8,580 nt of DNA from Cellvibrionales bacterium UBA2511 (GCA_002341315.1 DDNV01000089.1:15588-24167); one strand, 5' to 3'; positions 1 to 7,907 are shown, counted from the first letter of the stretch. The notes: a model not told the origin generated them from the letters alone. Numbers and translations: made by a program.

Positions 1-510
1 CCACACACGGGGACCGCAATGGGTTCCCAGAAGTGGGTTAAAACCGAGGTTCACCGGAAAATTACCGTACCCATTGAGCAGCTCCAGCGGCAGGGCTTCC
101 AGGTCTTTGCCGCCCATTGCGATGAGGGGGGTGCCATGGATTATCGTGACGTCGATTACACCAGGCCAACCGCGTTGGTTTTAGGTGCAGAAAAGCGCGG
201 TGTCAGTGGGCCGGCACTGGATAAAGTGGACGGCTGTGTGGTGGTGCCAATGATGGGCATGTCTGAATCGTATAATGTCTCGGTAGCCTGTGCGATCATC
301 CTTGCTGAGGCGCAGCGCCAGAGGGCTATTGCCGGGCTCTACCGAGAGTGTCGTCTGCCGGATGAACAATACCGACAATTATTGTTTGAATGGTGTCAAC
401 CAGTGATTGCCAGATTTTGTCGGGCGCGGGATCTCGCCTATCCTGAATTGGACGATACGGGACACTTGGTGAATCCCCAACAATTTTCAGCTTTGGCAAA
501 CCGCTCTTAG
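1..510 (+). CDS. TrmH-like tRNA/rRNA 2'-O-methyltransferase (SpoU/SPOUT family), 5' end missing
   Basis: C-terminal part of a SPOUT-fold RNA ribose methyltransferase, which uses S-adenosylmethionine to methylate a 2'-hydroxyl; TrmH does this at G18 of tRNA. The frame is open from base 1, and the codons before the ATG at 19 fit the family pattern (T-G-T-A-M-G-S-Q-K-W-V, compare the AAAGSNSWV region of E. coli TrmH). That ATG is therefore internal and the true start lies upstream of the window. Two SAM-site motifs of the knotted domain are visible: LVLGAEKRGVS at about 175-207 and VVVPMMGMSESYNVSVA at about 238-288, followed by a helix ending EAQRQR. A short tail of about 60 residues follows, as in TrmH. 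Y replaces the common L of the SLNVSVA motif; related proteins often have an aromatic here. The family is clear. The exact RNA target (tRNA G18 versus another site) is inferred from tail length and similarity to E. coli TrmH. Confidence 0.85.
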   Translation, partial: PHTGTAMGSQKWVKTEVHRKITVPIEQLQRQGFQVFAAHCDEGGAMDYRDVDYTRPTALVLGAEKRGVSGPALDKVDGCVVVPMMGMSESYNVSVACAIILAEAQRQRAIAGLYRECRLPDEQYRQLLFEWCQPVIARFCRARDLAYPELDDTGHLVNPQQFSALANRS

Positions 511-569
511 TGTGCTGTGTGCTCTCTTTGCAGTTTTTCCTGCAGTACTAATAAGTCACAAACTTGCCA

Positions 570-596
570 TTGAATATGATTAAAAAGCGCTAGAAT
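570..596 (+). promoter_or_regulatory. Weak candidate sigma-70 promoter for the acyl-CoA dehydrogenase
   Basis: TTGAAT (570-575) and TAGAAT (591-596) resemble -35 and -10 boxes, but the spacer is only 15 bases. An alternative -35, TTGCCA at 564-569, has a 21-base spacer. The pair lies about 50 bases before the start codon in the 135-base gap after the methyltransferase, which is where a promoter is expected. No FadR- or PsrA-like operator could be recognised. Confidence 0.3.
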
Positions 597-645
597 CGAC
601 TCACTGTATTTATTTTTCGGAAGCATTTTTCAGAAGGTTCAGACA

Positions 646-2424
646 ATGACAGTTTACAGAGCACCCACAGCCGACATGACCTTTTTGCTCAATCACGTTT
701 TGGCGATGGATGAGATCGCGAAATTGCCGGGTTTTGAAGATGCCACCCCGGATATGGTGGACGCTATTCTGACTGAAGCCGCGCGCTTTTTTGGCGAAGT
801 GGTCGCTCCGACCAACCAGCCCGCAGACGCGCAGGGAACCCGGCTCGATGGCACGACGGTCCTCACTGCGCCGGTGCTGGACGGCATTTATCAGCAGATG
901 CTGGCAGCCGGGTGGATGGGTTTGGCCGCCGATGTGGATTTTGGTGGCCAGGGTATGCCGGGCGTGCTGTCCATCGCCGTTGATGAGATGAGCCAGTCTG
1001 CCAATATGGCGTTCGGTTTGTGCCCCATGCTGACCAAAGGTGTGGTCACAGCCCTGAGTATTTATGGCAGCGACGAACAAAAGGCTTTTTACCTGCCGCG
1101 ACTTATCTCCGGTGAATGGAGTGGCACCATGAACCTGACGGAGTCTCAGGCTGGCTCGGATCTGGCCGCAGTGCGCACCAAAGCCACCCCCACTGGTGAC
1201 CATTACCTGCTTAGTGGCCAAAAGATTTTCATCACCTGGGGTGATCATGAGTACACGGATAACATTATTCATCTGGTGTTAGCCAGAACCCCGGATGCCC
1301 CGGCCGGGGTCAAGGGCATCTCCCTGTTTCTGGTGCCCAAGTATCAGTTCAAGGACGATGGCACTCGCGGTGAGCGCAACGATGTCTATTGCGTTGGGCT
1401 TGAACACAAAATGGGCATTCATGCGAGCCCCACCTGCACGCTTGCGTTCGGTGACAATGGTGGCGCAGTGGGTTATCTGATCGGTGAGGAGAACCAGGGG
1501 CTGGTTTACATGTTTGCCATGATGAATGAAGCCCGCCTCGCCGTTGGCTTGCAGGGTGTCGCTGTCAGTGAGCGTGCCTATCAGCAAGCGGTGGCTTTTG
1601 CCAAAGAGCGGGTTCAGGGTGCGATTCCCGGTAAAAACGGGGTTGCCATCATTCATCACCCCGATGTCCGCCGCATGCTGATGCAAATGCGTGCCCTGAC
1701 TGAAGGTGGCCGTGCTATGGCCTATTCTGCGTTGGCGCACGAAGATCGTGCCCATAAACTGGGGGATCTGGAGCAGAGCCGCTATCACCAGCGGCGGGTT
1801 GATCTTTTGACGCCGCTGGTAAAGGGGTGGTGCACGGAAATGAGTCTGGAAGTCGCGTCCCTTGGCATACAGGTGCACGGCGGTATGGGCTACGTGGAAG
1901 AAACCGGCGCTGCCCAACATCTGAGAGATGCTCGCATCCTGCCAATTTACGAGGGTACCAACGGTATTCAGGCCATGGACCTGGTGGGACGCAAAACTGC
2001 CAGGGATCAGGGATTGGGCGCAATGGAGTTGATCAAGGATCTCCATCCTGTTCTGCGTGAAGCCGGCGACGCTGGTCTACCGGTAATCGCCGAGTCTTTA
2101 TCGGCGTCGCTGGCGGATTTAAAAGAAGCGGTCGAGGTACTTCTTGCCGGTGCGACTGATGAAAACTGGGCAACACCGGGTGCCGTGGCGCATAACCTGC
2201 TCATGTTAATGGGCACCTGTGTGGCCGGAGCCATGCTGGCAAAAAGCGCCGTAGCGGCCTCTAAATTACAAAAGGTGGATAGTGGCAACCCGCTTTTCAA
2301 CAGCAGCAAGCTGACCACAGCCAATTTTTTTGCAGAGCATGTTCTGCCGAGAACGGCCTCTTACCTGGCGGCGGTCAAGGCGGGTTCCGATTCGGTCATG
2401 GCGCTGGATATCGATGCATTCTGA
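646..2424 (+). CDS. Long-form acyl-CoA dehydrogenase (DmdC/FadE5-like, about 600 aa)
   Basis: FAD flavoenzyme that introduces the 2,3 double bond of an acyl-CoA. At 592 aa it belongs to the long subgroup with an N-terminal extension and an extra C-terminal domain, which includes 3-methylmercaptopropionyl-CoA dehydrogenases (DmdC) and FadE5-type fatty acyl-CoA dehydrogenases. It is longer than the classic ~380-aa enzymes and shorter than the ~815-aa FadE. Visible: N-terminal helical region to about residue 150; flavin/substrate segment MNLTESQAGSDLAAVRTKA (M162 onward; E166); VHGGMGYVEE near 410-420; and IYEGTNGIQA with Glu436 at the position of the catalytic base. The C-terminal domain starts near 470. 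ATG at 646 is preceded by AGAAGG at 632-637, 8 bases away. No other beta-oxidation or DMSP gene is adjacent, so substrate cannot be told; database names of the DmdC type would be over-specific. It probably forms a single-gene transcript. Confidence 0.93.
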   Translation: MTVYRAPTADMTFLLNHVLAMDEIAKLPGFEDATPDMVDAILTEAARFFGEVVAPTNQPADAQGTRLDGTTVLTAPVLDGIYQQMLAAGWMGLAADVDFGGQGMPGVLSIAVDEMSQSANMAFGLCPMLTKGVVTALSIYGSDEQKAFYLPRLISGEWSGTMNLTESQAGSDLAAVRTKATPTGDHYLLSGQKIFITWGDHEYTDNIIHLVLARTPDAPAGVKGISLFLVPKYQFKDDGTRGERNDVYCVGLEHKMGIHASPTCTLAFGDNGGAVGYLIGEENQGLVYMFAMMNEARLAVGLQGVAVSERAYQQAVAFAKERVQGAIPGKNGVAIIHHPDVRRMLMQMRALTEGGRAMAYSALAHEDRAHKLGDLEQSRYHQRRVDLLTPLVKGWCTEMSLEVASLGIQVHGGMGYVEETGAAQHLRDARILPIYEGTNGIQAMDLVGRKTARDQGLGAMELIKDLHPVLREAGDAGLPVIAESLSASLADLKEAVEVLLAGATDENWATPGAVAHNLLMLMGTCVAGAMLAKSAVAASKLQKVDSGNPLFNSSKLTTANFFAEHVLPRTASYLAAVKAGSDSVMALDIDAF

Positions 2425-2456
2425 TCGCCGTCGACAAGTGCTGACAGCGAAGTTTT
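2425..2456 (+). terminator. Possible intrinsic terminator after the acyl-CoA dehydrogenase
   Basis: TCGC-c-GTC (2425-2432) pairs with GAC-a-GCGA (2443-2450), with one internal mismatch and a 10-base loop, followed at once by AG and four T (2453-2456). It begins directly after the TGA stop and ends inside the stop of the convergent lysR gene. The stem is short and the T run weak. On the minus strand no T run follows, so it would only serve the plus-strand gene. Confidence 0.4.
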
Positions 2457-3324
2457 AATGATTGGCGTCCAGCAACCTCAAAAAAGCTCTGCCGGCATTG
2501 GACAGGCTCTTTTCGCGGTGGTGGATGTAGCCGAGCTGTCGTTCTATGGTAAGGCCGGGCAGCTCAATGATCCGGATGCCGGGCTCTACCATGCTGATGG
2601 GTAGCAGGCTCCAGCCGAGGCTGATGCTGACCATCATCTTGATGGTCTCCAGGTAGTTGGTAGTCATGGTGGTTGGCAGAGGTATGCCATGCTGCTCAAA
2701 CACGTTGCGAAGCATCCGGCCTGTGTAGGTTCCCGGTCCCGGAAGGATTGCCGGGTAACCTCGCAGGGTCTCGAGTGTCACCTGGGGTTCTTTCAGCAGG
2801 CTGTGATCATCCGCCACCATGAAAGCCAGAACATCAGGCCAGATGATGCGTGATTCAATCTTGGGGTGAGCCTGTGGCGCCAGGGTGATGACAGCCACTT
2901 CAAACCTGCCCTGTAAAATCCCCTCATAGGCTTTTTCTGAATCCATAAAATCCACCTCCATGGTCACGGAGGGGTAGTTTTGGGCGAATTGTTTCAGGAC
3001 CGGTGGCAAGCGGTGTAGCCCGATATGATGGCTGATGGCCAGCCGCAATCGGCCGGCAATATCCCCGGAGAGGTCGCTGATGGCCTGTTGCGTGTCTGCC
3101 ACTTCGCGCAGGATACGGGTGGCTCTGGGTAATAGCGCTTCCCCTGCCTCGGTCAGGGTGACTGACCGGGCAATCCGGTCAAATAACCGGCATTTCAGTT
3201 TTTCCTCAAGCAACGCAATCCGTTTGCTGACGGCGGGCTGCGTCATATGAATACGCTCGGCCGCGATAGAAAATGATCCCGTCTCGGCGACAGCTATAAA
3301 CGATTCCAGTAATTGGGTATCCAT
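2455..3324 (-). CDS. LysR-type transcriptional regulator, divergent from leuC
   Basis: DNA-binding regulator of 289 aa, the usual LysR length. The N-terminal winged helix-turn-helix covers residues 1-62, with the recognition region MTQPAVSKRIALLEEKL (about 27-43) followed by LFDRIARSVTLTEAGEALL. A linker helix runs to about 85. The two-lobed effector domain starts near residue 90 (GRLRLAISHH) and continues to the end. ATG at 3324 is the only standard start that keeps the conserved N-terminus: the frame upstream has no ATG, GTG or TTG before an in-frame TGA. No clear Shine-Dalgarno sequence precedes it. A LysR gene also sits upstream of leuC in P. aeruginosa, so control of the leu genes is likely. 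The effector is not visible; 2-isopropylmalate or leucine would be plausible by analogy with other LysR-controlled amino acid operons, but that is inference. Confidence 0.93.
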   Translation of the reverse strand: MDTQLLESFIAVAETGSFSIAAERIHMTQPAVSKRIALLEEKLKCRLFDRIARSVTLTEAGEALLPRATRILREVADTQQAISDLSGDIAGRLRLAISHHIGLHRLPPVLKQFAQNYPSVTMEVDFMDSEKAYEGILQGRFEVAVITLAPQAHPKIESRIIWPDVLAFMVADDHSLLKEPQVTLETLRGYPAILPGPGTYTGRMLRNVFEQHGIPLPTTMTTNYLETIKMMVSISLGWSLLPISMVEPGIRIIELPGLTIERQLGYIHHREKSLSNAGRAFLRLLDANH

Positions 3325-3331
3325 GACATTG

Positions 3332-3358
3332 ATTATACCTATTCTATATAGGAATCAA
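3332..3358 (-). promoter_or_regulatory. Candidate lysR promoter, almost leaderless
   Basis: Read on the minus strand, a perfect TATAAT occupies 3337-3332 and TTGATT occupies 3358-3353 with a 15-base spacer; TTTTGA at 3360-3355 gives a 17-base spacer. Transcription would start around 3325-3326, one or two bases before the lysR ATG. A second, weaker -10 (TAGAAT, 3346-3341) would give a leader of about 10 bases. The spacer is exactly the 15-base dyad at 3338-3352. Confidence 0.45.
3338..3352. promoter_or_regulatory. Inverted repeat, probable LysR operator between lysR and leuC
   Basis: CCTAT-TCTAT-ATAGG is a perfect 5-base dyad with a 5-base centre, and several flanking bases also match. It is centred at 3345, about 68 bases before the predicted leuC transcription start near 3413. 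LysR-type regulators typically hold their recognition site near -65 of the activated gene. It also sits inside the likely lysR promoter, fitting autorepression. It is not a textbook T-N11-A box: the symmetric pair at that spacing is C/G. The position is good evidence; binding itself is inferred. Confidence 0.5.
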
Positions 3359-3377
3359 AATTATAAAAAAGATGAAT

Positions 3378-3406
3378 TTGTGTTATTTGATGGCGATCCT
3401 TAAAAT
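3378..3406 (+). promoter_or_regulatory. Sigma-70-like promoter for the leuCDB operon
   Basis: TTGTGT (3378-3383) and TAAAAT (3401-3406) are separated by the optimal 17 bases. The predicted start near 3412-3413 leaves a leader of about 27 bases before the leuC ATG. The leader is too short for a leucine-codon leader peptide and attenuator of the enteric type. The -35 box matches the consensus at only three of six bases, which fits a promoter needing an activator such as the adjacent LysR protein. Confidence 0.6.
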
Positions 3407-3439
3407 ACTCGCAATGATCAATTTTAGTGGTGCATTAAG

Positions 3440-4876
3440 ATGGCTGGAAAAACCCTTTACGATAAACTTTGGGACGCACACCTGGTACAACAGCGCGAAG
3501 ATGGTTCTGCGCTACTGTATATCGACCGTCATATTCTGCATGAAGTGACCTCGCCGCAGGCCTTTGAGGGTTTGCGGTTGGCCGGCCGCAAACCCTGGCG
3601 ACTGGATACCAATATTGCCACGCCTGACCACAATATATCGACAGACCGCGAAGAGCGGGCCGCGGGTGTGGATGCGATCCCGGATGAAACGTCACGGATT
3701 CAGGTGAAGACGCTGGATGAAAACTGTGAGTCTTTTGGCATCCGTGAATTTAAAATGAATGAAATGGGGCAGGGCATTGTGCATGTGATGGGCCCAGAGC
3801 TCGGCGCTTCGCTGCCCGGCATGACCGTTGTCTGTGGTGATTCCCACACGGCGACCCATGGCGCATTTGCCTGTCTGGCCCATGGTATTGGAACTTCAGA
3901 AGTGGAGCATGTGCTCGCTACTCAGTGTCTTGTGACCAAGAAAATGAAAAACCTATTGATCCAGGTGGACGGTGAGCTGGGAGCAGGTGTCACTGCGAAG
4001 GACGTGATTCTTGCCATTATCGGTGAGATAGGTACTGCCGGTGGAAATGGTTACGCCATTGAATTTGCCGGACAGGTTTTTCGTGATATGTCCATTGAAG
4101 GCCGCATGACCGTCTGCAATATGGCTATTGAGGCGGGTGCCAGAGTGGGTATGGTGTCCGTTGACGATAAAACCATTGCCTATTTCAAAGGGCGTCGCTT
4201 TGCCCCGACCGGTGAAATGTGGGACAGGGCCGTCAGTTATTGGCGGACACTGCAAAGTGATCCAGATGCCGTTTTTGATAAAACGGTCGTCATCAGTGGC
4301 AGTGACATCGTGCCGCAGGTCAGTTGGGGTACTTCGCCTGAGATGGTTGTCCCGGTCACAGGTAGCATCCCTCGCATTGAAGATGAGATGGATCCAGTCA
4401 AACGTCAGGCTATCGAACACGCATTGAAATATATGGGCCTGCAGGGTGGCAGTCCTGTGACCAGCATTCCGGTGGACCGGGTATTTATCGGTTCCTGTAC
4501 CAATTCCCGTATTGAGGATTTGCGGGCTGCGGCCGCGATTGCTGAGGGTCGCAAGGTGGCGTCAACCGTTAAACAGGTGCTGGTTGTACCGGGTTCTCAA
4601 ATGGTCAAGGCGCAGGCTGAATCGGAAGGACTTGATCAAATATTTATCGAAGCAGGGATGGAATGGCGAGAGCCCGGATGTTCCATGTGTCTGGCCATGA
4701 ATGCCGACAAGCTCGGTGCGGGTGAACACTGTGCTTCAACGTCCAACCGGAATTTTGAAGGACGTCAGGGTAGTGGTGGCCGTACCCATTTGCTCAGTCC
4801 TGCTATGGCTGCGGCCGCCGCTATTGCAGGCCATATTACAGATGTTCGTTCGTTGAAGCAGGGGAGCATGGCATGA
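3440..4876 (+). CDS. leuC: 3-isopropylmalate dehydratase, large subunit
   Basis: Large, iron-sulfur subunit of isopropylmalate isomerase, which with LeuD converts 2-isopropylmalate to 3-isopropylmalate in leucine synthesis (cytoplasm). It has 478 aa; the E. coli protein has 466. The aconitase-family signatures are intact: [39 protein letters not shown] and [11 protein letters not shown]. Cys353, Cys414 and Cys417 correspond to the three [4Fe-4S] ligands (E. coli 347, 407, 410). The C-terminal [21 protein letters not shown] block is typical of LeuC rather than of aconitase or homoaconitase. ATG at 3440 gives the expected [14 protein letters not shown] start; only a weak AGTGG (3426-3430) serves as ribosome binding site. 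The stop overlaps the leuD start. The gene lies under the promoter at 3378-3406 and next to a divergent lysR. Confidence 0.98.
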   Translation: MAGKTLYDKLWDAHLVQQREDGSALLYIDRHILHEVTSPQAFEGLRLAGRKPWRLDTNIATPDHNISTDREERAAGVDAIPDETSRIQVKTLDENCESFGIREFKMNEMGQGIVHVMGPELGASLPGMTVVCGDSHTATHGAFACLAHGIGTSEVEHVLATQCLVTKKMKNLLIQVDGELGAGVTAKDVILAIIGEIGTAGGNGYAIEFAGQVFRDMSIEGRMTVCNMAIEAGARVGMVSVDDKTIAYFKGRRFAPTGEMWDRAVSYWRTLQSDPDAVFDKTVVISGSDIVPQVSWGTSPEMVVPVTGSIPRIEDEMDPVKRQAIEHALKYMGLQGGSPVTSIPVDRVFIGSCTNSRIEDLRAAAAIAEGRKVASTVKQVLVVPGSQMVKAQAESEGLDQIFIEAGMEWREPGCSMCLAMNADKLGAGEHCASTSNRNFEGRQGSGGRTHLLSPAMAAAAAIAGHITDVRSLKQGSMA

Positions 4877-5520
4877 AAGTGTTTAGCGTACATAAAGGGC
4901 TGGTGGCCCCTATGGACAGGGCCAACGTCGATACCGACATGATCATTCCAAAACAGTTTTTAAAGTCGATCAAGCGCACCGGGTTTGGCCCCAATCTGTT
5001 TGATGAATTGCGTTACCTTGATGAAGGTCAACCCGGACAGAGCGGTCGCGAAAGACCTCTCAATCCGGATTTTCCGCTCAATTGGTCTCGCTATCAGGGG
5101 GCTTCCATCCTGTTGGCTCGAGAAAACTTTGGTTGTGGCTCCAGTCGTGAACATGCGCCGTGGGCTCTGGATGACTATGGGTTCAGGGTGATTATTGCTC
5201 CCAGCTACGCCGATATATTCTTTAATAATTGCTTTAAAAATGGATTGCTTCCTATTGTTTTAAATGAAAATATTGTTAGTAACTTGTTCTGTGAAGCTGA
5301 GCAGAATCCTGGCTATCAGTTGACCGTGGACCTGCCTCGCCAACGGTTGATCAAGCCAGATGGCGAAGAGCTTTCTTTTGAGATTGACCCGTTTTACAAG
5401 CAGTGTTTGCTGGAAGGGCTCGATGAAATTGGTTTGACCCTGAAACAAGCCGATACCATTCGTGCCTATGAGGCACAGCAAGAGATACGTTGTCCGTGGC
5501 TGTTTCATGCCATTAAATAA
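4873..5520 (+). CDS. leuD: 3-isopropylmalate dehydratase, small subunit
   Basis: Small (swivel-domain) subunit of isopropylmalate isomerase, partner of LeuC. It has 215 aa, close to the ~201-215 aa of proteobacterial LeuD. Diagnostic segments: [24 protein letters not shown] near residues 17-40, [19 protein letters not shown] near 76-95, and [22 protein letters not shown] just after. The start overlaps the leuC stop as ATGA (4873-4876), with AGGGGAG at 4860-4866 six bases upstream, so translational coupling and balanced subunit amounts are likely. The stretch around 5215-5285 is clearly more A/T-rich than the rest of the operon, but it encodes the conserved [19 protein letters not shown] segment, so I see no need for another explanation. 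An E. coli-type Chi octamer, GCTGGTGG, falls at 4899-4906, probably by chance. Confidence 0.98.
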   Translation: MKVFSVHKGLVAPMDRANVDTDMIIPKQFLKSIKRTGFGPNLFDELRYLDEGQPGQSGRERPLNPDFPLNWSRYQGASILLARENFGCGSSREHAPWALDDYGFRVIIAPSYADIFFNNCFKNGLLPIVLNENIVSNLFCEAEQNPGYQLTVDLPRQRLIKPDGEELSFEIDPFYKQCLLEGLDEIGLTLKQADTIRAYEAQQEIRCPWLFHAIK

Positions 5521-5532
5521 AGGATTCCTGAG

Positions 5533-6606
5533 GTGAGCAGAAAAGTACTGATATTGAAGGGGGATCATATTGGTCCCGAAATCGTCAATGAAGCCACGAA
5601 GGTGCTGCATCGAATTGATGAAAGGTTCCATCGCGGCCTGCAATTTGAAGAGGGCCTGTTGGGTGGTGCGGCCTACGATGCGGTAGGAGATCCCTGTCCT
5701 GAAGCGACCCTGGAAAAAGCCCGGCAGAGTGACGCCGTTTTGATGGGGTCAGTCGGGGGGCCTGAGTGGGATGGGGTTGACAGGCAGCTACGTCCCGAGA
5801 AAGGTTTGCTCAAACTGCGCTCTGGCTTGGGGTTGTTCGGTAATCTGCGACCTGCGATTCTCTACCCTCAGCTGGCAGGGGCCTCGTCTCTGAAACCGGA
5901 AATTGTGTCTGGCCTGGACATCCTGATTGTTCGTGAGTTAACGGGTGGGATCTATTTCGGTGAACCCAGAGGTATCCGGGTGCTGGAAAATGGTGAACGC
6001 GAGGGGTTCAACACCTATAAATATTCGGAATCCGAAATTGTTCGTATCGGCAAGCTGGCATTTGAGGCCGCCAGAGTGCGCAATCGCCGAGTCTGTTCCG
6101 TGGATAAGGCCAACGTGCTGGAGGCCACTATTCTCTGGCGAGAAGTGATGCAAGCGCTGGCAAGTGACTATCCGGACGTAGAGCTGAGCCACATGTATGT
6201 GGATAATGCTGCCATGCAGCTGATCAAGGCGCCCAAGCAGTTCGATGTGATTGTCACTGGCAACATGTTTGGTGACATCCTGTCAGATGCGGCTGCGATG
6301 TTAACCGGCTCGATAGGCATGCTACCCTCCGCTGCGCTCGACAGGAACGGCAAAGGCCTCTACGAGCCCTGTCATGGCTCAGCGCCGGATATTACCGGGC
6401 TGGGCATTGCCAATCCGCTCGCAACCATACTCTCCGCCGCAATGATGTTGCGTTATTCCCTGCAGGCCCCGGAGGCTGCCGTTGCTATCGAGCAGGCTGT
6501 GAGCACCGTGCTGGATAATGGACTGCGTACGTCAGACATCTATACTGAAGGGACCCGAAAGGTGAGCACTGCTGAAATGGGTGATGCGGTAGTGGCGGCA
6601 CTCTGA
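5533..6606 (+). CDS. leuB: 3-isopropylmalate dehydrogenase
   Basis: NAD-dependent oxidative decarboxylation of 3-isopropylmalate to 2-oxoisocaproate, the third leucine-specific step. It has 357 aa, normal for the family (about 355-363). Expected catalytic and metal residues are present: Tyr141 in GGIYFGEPR, Lys192 in SVDKANV, and Asp224, Asp248 and Asp252 in YVDNAA and MFGDILSD. The NAD-binding loop is HGSAPDI (281-287). The start is GTG at 5533, with AAGGA (5520-5524) 8 bases upstream; this gives the family N-terminus [10 protein letters not shown]. The gap after leuD is only 12 bases, so it is in the same operon. Oddities: the normally invariant (P)GDGIGPE motif reads K9-G-D-H12-I-G-P-E, and the NAD loop has L290 where K or Q is usual. 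The catalytic set is complete, so I expect an active enzyme. The P. aeruginosa locus has an extra gene between leuD and leuB that is missing here. Confidence 0.97.
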   Translation: MSRKVLILKGDHIGPEIVNEATKVLHRIDERFHRGLQFEEGLLGGAAYDAVGDPCPEATLEKARQSDAVLMGSVGGPEWDGVDRQLRPEKGLLKLRSGLGLFGNLRPAILYPQLAGASSLKPEIVSGLDILIVRELTGGIYFGEPRGIRVLENGEREGFNTYKYSESEIVRIGKLAFEAARVRNRRVCSVDKANVLEATILWREVMQALASDYPDVELSHMYVDNAAMQLIKAPKQFDVIVTGNMFGDILSDAAAMLTGSIGMLPSAALDRNGKGLYEPCHGSAPDITGLGIANPLATILSAAMMLRYSLQAPEAAVAIEQAVSTVLDNGLRTSDIYTEGTRKVSTAEMGDAVVAAL

Positions 6607-6661
6607 GGTGTGCTTAAAATTAAAGTAATTTCTCTGATAAATTTATAATAGGTTGAATTAA

Positions 6662-7777
6662 ATGAATAAAGTTGGTTTTGTAGGTTGGCGAGGAATGGTG
6701 GGTTCGGTCCTGATGGAGCGCATGCAGCAGGAGAATGACTTCGCTCTGATCGAGCCCATATTCTTTACCACTTCCCAGTTGGGTCAGCCTGGCCCTCAGG
6801 TCGGCGTCGATGTTCCGCCGCTACAGGATGCCAATGATGTCGAATCACTGGCAAAAATGGATATTATCATCACTTGTCAGGGAGGCGATTACACCAAAGC
6901 GGTGTATCCACAGTTGCGAAATGCTGGTTGGCGGGGCTACTGGATTGATGCCGCCTCTGCCTTGCGGATGGCCGATGATGCGCTGATTGTTCTGGACCCG
7001 GTTAATCTGTCTGTGATTAAAGATGGCATTGGTCGTGGAGTTAAAAACTTTATCGGTGGCAATTGTACGGTCAGTCTGATGCTGATGGCGATGGGCGGTT
7101 TGTTCAATAAAGGACTGGTGGAATGGACCTCAGCCATGACGTATCAAGCGGCATCTGGTGCGGGTGCACAGAACATGCGTGAACTGATTGCCCAAATGGG
7201 CGTTATCGAACACTCGGTGGCACCAGAACTTGCCAATCCCGCCTCTGCAATTCTTGAGATTGATCAAAAAGTTGCCGCTGCCATGCGCAGTAGTTCGCTG
7301 CCGACGGATCACTTCGGCGCACCGTTAGCGGGTAGCCTGTTGCCCTGGATTGATGTGCAGTTGGAGAGCGGGCAAAGCAAGGAGGAGTGGAAAGGCCAGG
7401 CTGAGACCAATAAGGTTCTCGGCCGCTCTGGCAATACGCTGATTCCGGTTGACGGCATCTGTGTCCGTATCGGTGCGATGCGTTGTCACAGTCAGGCGTT
7501 GACCGTAAAGCTGACCCAGGATGTGCCCCTGGATGAAATAGAGTCCATCATTGCCGAGTCCAATGACTGGGTTAAGGTTGTGCCCAATGAACGTGAGGCA
7601 TCGCTGCGAGAATTGACACCGGCATCGGTTAACGGTCATCTGCATGTGCCAGTAGGACGCTTGCGTAAAATGAATATGGGTAGTCAATATCTCTCTGCGT
7701 TTACGGTTGGCGACCAGCTTTTATGGGGCGCAGCGGAACCACTGCGTCGGATGTTGCGGATATTACTGGAAGCCTGA
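6662..7777 (+). CDS. asd: Aspartate-semialdehyde dehydrogenase
   Basis: NADPH-dependent reduction of aspartyl phosphate to aspartate semialdehyde, the branch point to lysine/diaminopimelate, threonine and methionine. It has 371 aa (E. coli 367) and is of the gram-negative type. Visible: the NADP-binding start [33 protein letters not shown]; catalytic Cys135 in [11 protein letters not shown], the same number as in E. coli; Arg269 and His276 in [12 protein letters not shown], matching E. coli Arg267 and His274; and the C-terminus [21 protein letters not shown] at 6662 is preceded by a weak AGG (6650-6652) at 9 bases. The 55-base A/T-rich gap after leuB could let it be read from the leu promoter or from its own. 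A perfect TATAAT (6644-6649) lies so close to the ATG that the leader would be only about 6 bases, and no good -35 box is seen. Separate control is therefore uncertain. Confidence 0.98.
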   Translation: MNKVGFVGWRGMVGSVLMERMQQENDFALIEPIFFTTSQLGQPGPQVGVDVPPLQDANDVESLAKMDIIITCQGGDYTKAVYPQLRNAGWRGYWIDAASALRMADDALIVLDPVNLSVIKDGIGRGVKNFIGGNCTVSLMLMAMGGLFNKGLVEWTSAMTYQAASGAGAQNMRELIAQMGVIEHSVAPELANPASAILEIDQKVAAAMRSSSLPTDHFGAPLAGSLLPWIDVQLESGQSKEEWKGQAETNKVLGRSGNTLIPVDGICVRIGAMRCHSQALTVKLTQDVPLDEIESIIAESNDWVKVVPNEREASLRELTPASVNGHLHVPVGRLRKMNMGSQYLSAFTVGDQLLWGAAEPLRRMLRILLEA

Positions 7778-7797
7778 CGGTTGAAAATGGGCTGTTA

Positions 7798-7842
7798 TCC
7801 TGTTCAGGGCATCATTAACCGCATTGAACAGGAGCCGGTTTT
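7798..7842 (+). terminator. Probable intrinsic terminator after asd
   Basis: TCCTGTTCA (7798-7806) pairs perfectly with TGAACAGGA (7825-7833). Inside it a G-T pair, one mismatch and two further G/C pairs lengthen the stem to an inner 10-base loop (7811-7820). Four T (7839-7842) follow after GCCGG. The position, 20 bases after the asd stop, suits the end of the leuCDB-asd transcript. The gap between stem and T run makes it a less than ideal terminator. Confidence 0.5.
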
Positions 7843-7907
7843 GTGCAATCGGTCATAGTTCAGGTTGATCAGCCCGGTTATTTGTCGATATTTGGTTGCC
7901 ATGGCAG

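Noticed and set aside
529..544. TGCAG-N6-CTGCA hairpin after the methyltransferase gene
   Set aside because: The run of T lies in the loop and not after the stem, and the stem is only five pairs, so it is not a credible terminator.
610..2046. Two long minus-strand open frames (220 and 255 aa) opposite the acyl-CoA dehydrogenase
   Set aside because: Both are in the same frame, exactly codon-on-codon antisense to the dehydrogenase. They stay open because TTA, CTA and TCA codons are rare in that gene. Their translations show no recognisable domain.
3953..4420. 155-aa minus-strand open frame inside leuC
   Set aside because: Antisense shadow of a well-conserved leuC region, with no protein-like motif and no upstream signals.
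4899..4906. Chi octamer GCTGGTGG
   Set aside because: A single copy inside conserved leuD codons; the E. coli Chi sequence need not work in this organism, and one match is expected by chance.
5215..5290. A/T-rich stretch in leuD as an internal promoter or sign of transferred DNA
   Set aside because: The best -35/-10 pairing is poor (TTGCTT with AAATAT), and the segment encodes well-conserved LeuD residues rich in Phe, Asn, Lys and Ile.
5260..5643. 127-aa minus-strand open frame across the leuD-leuB junction
   Set aside because: It overlaps two certain genes on the other strand and has no recognisable domain or ribosome site.
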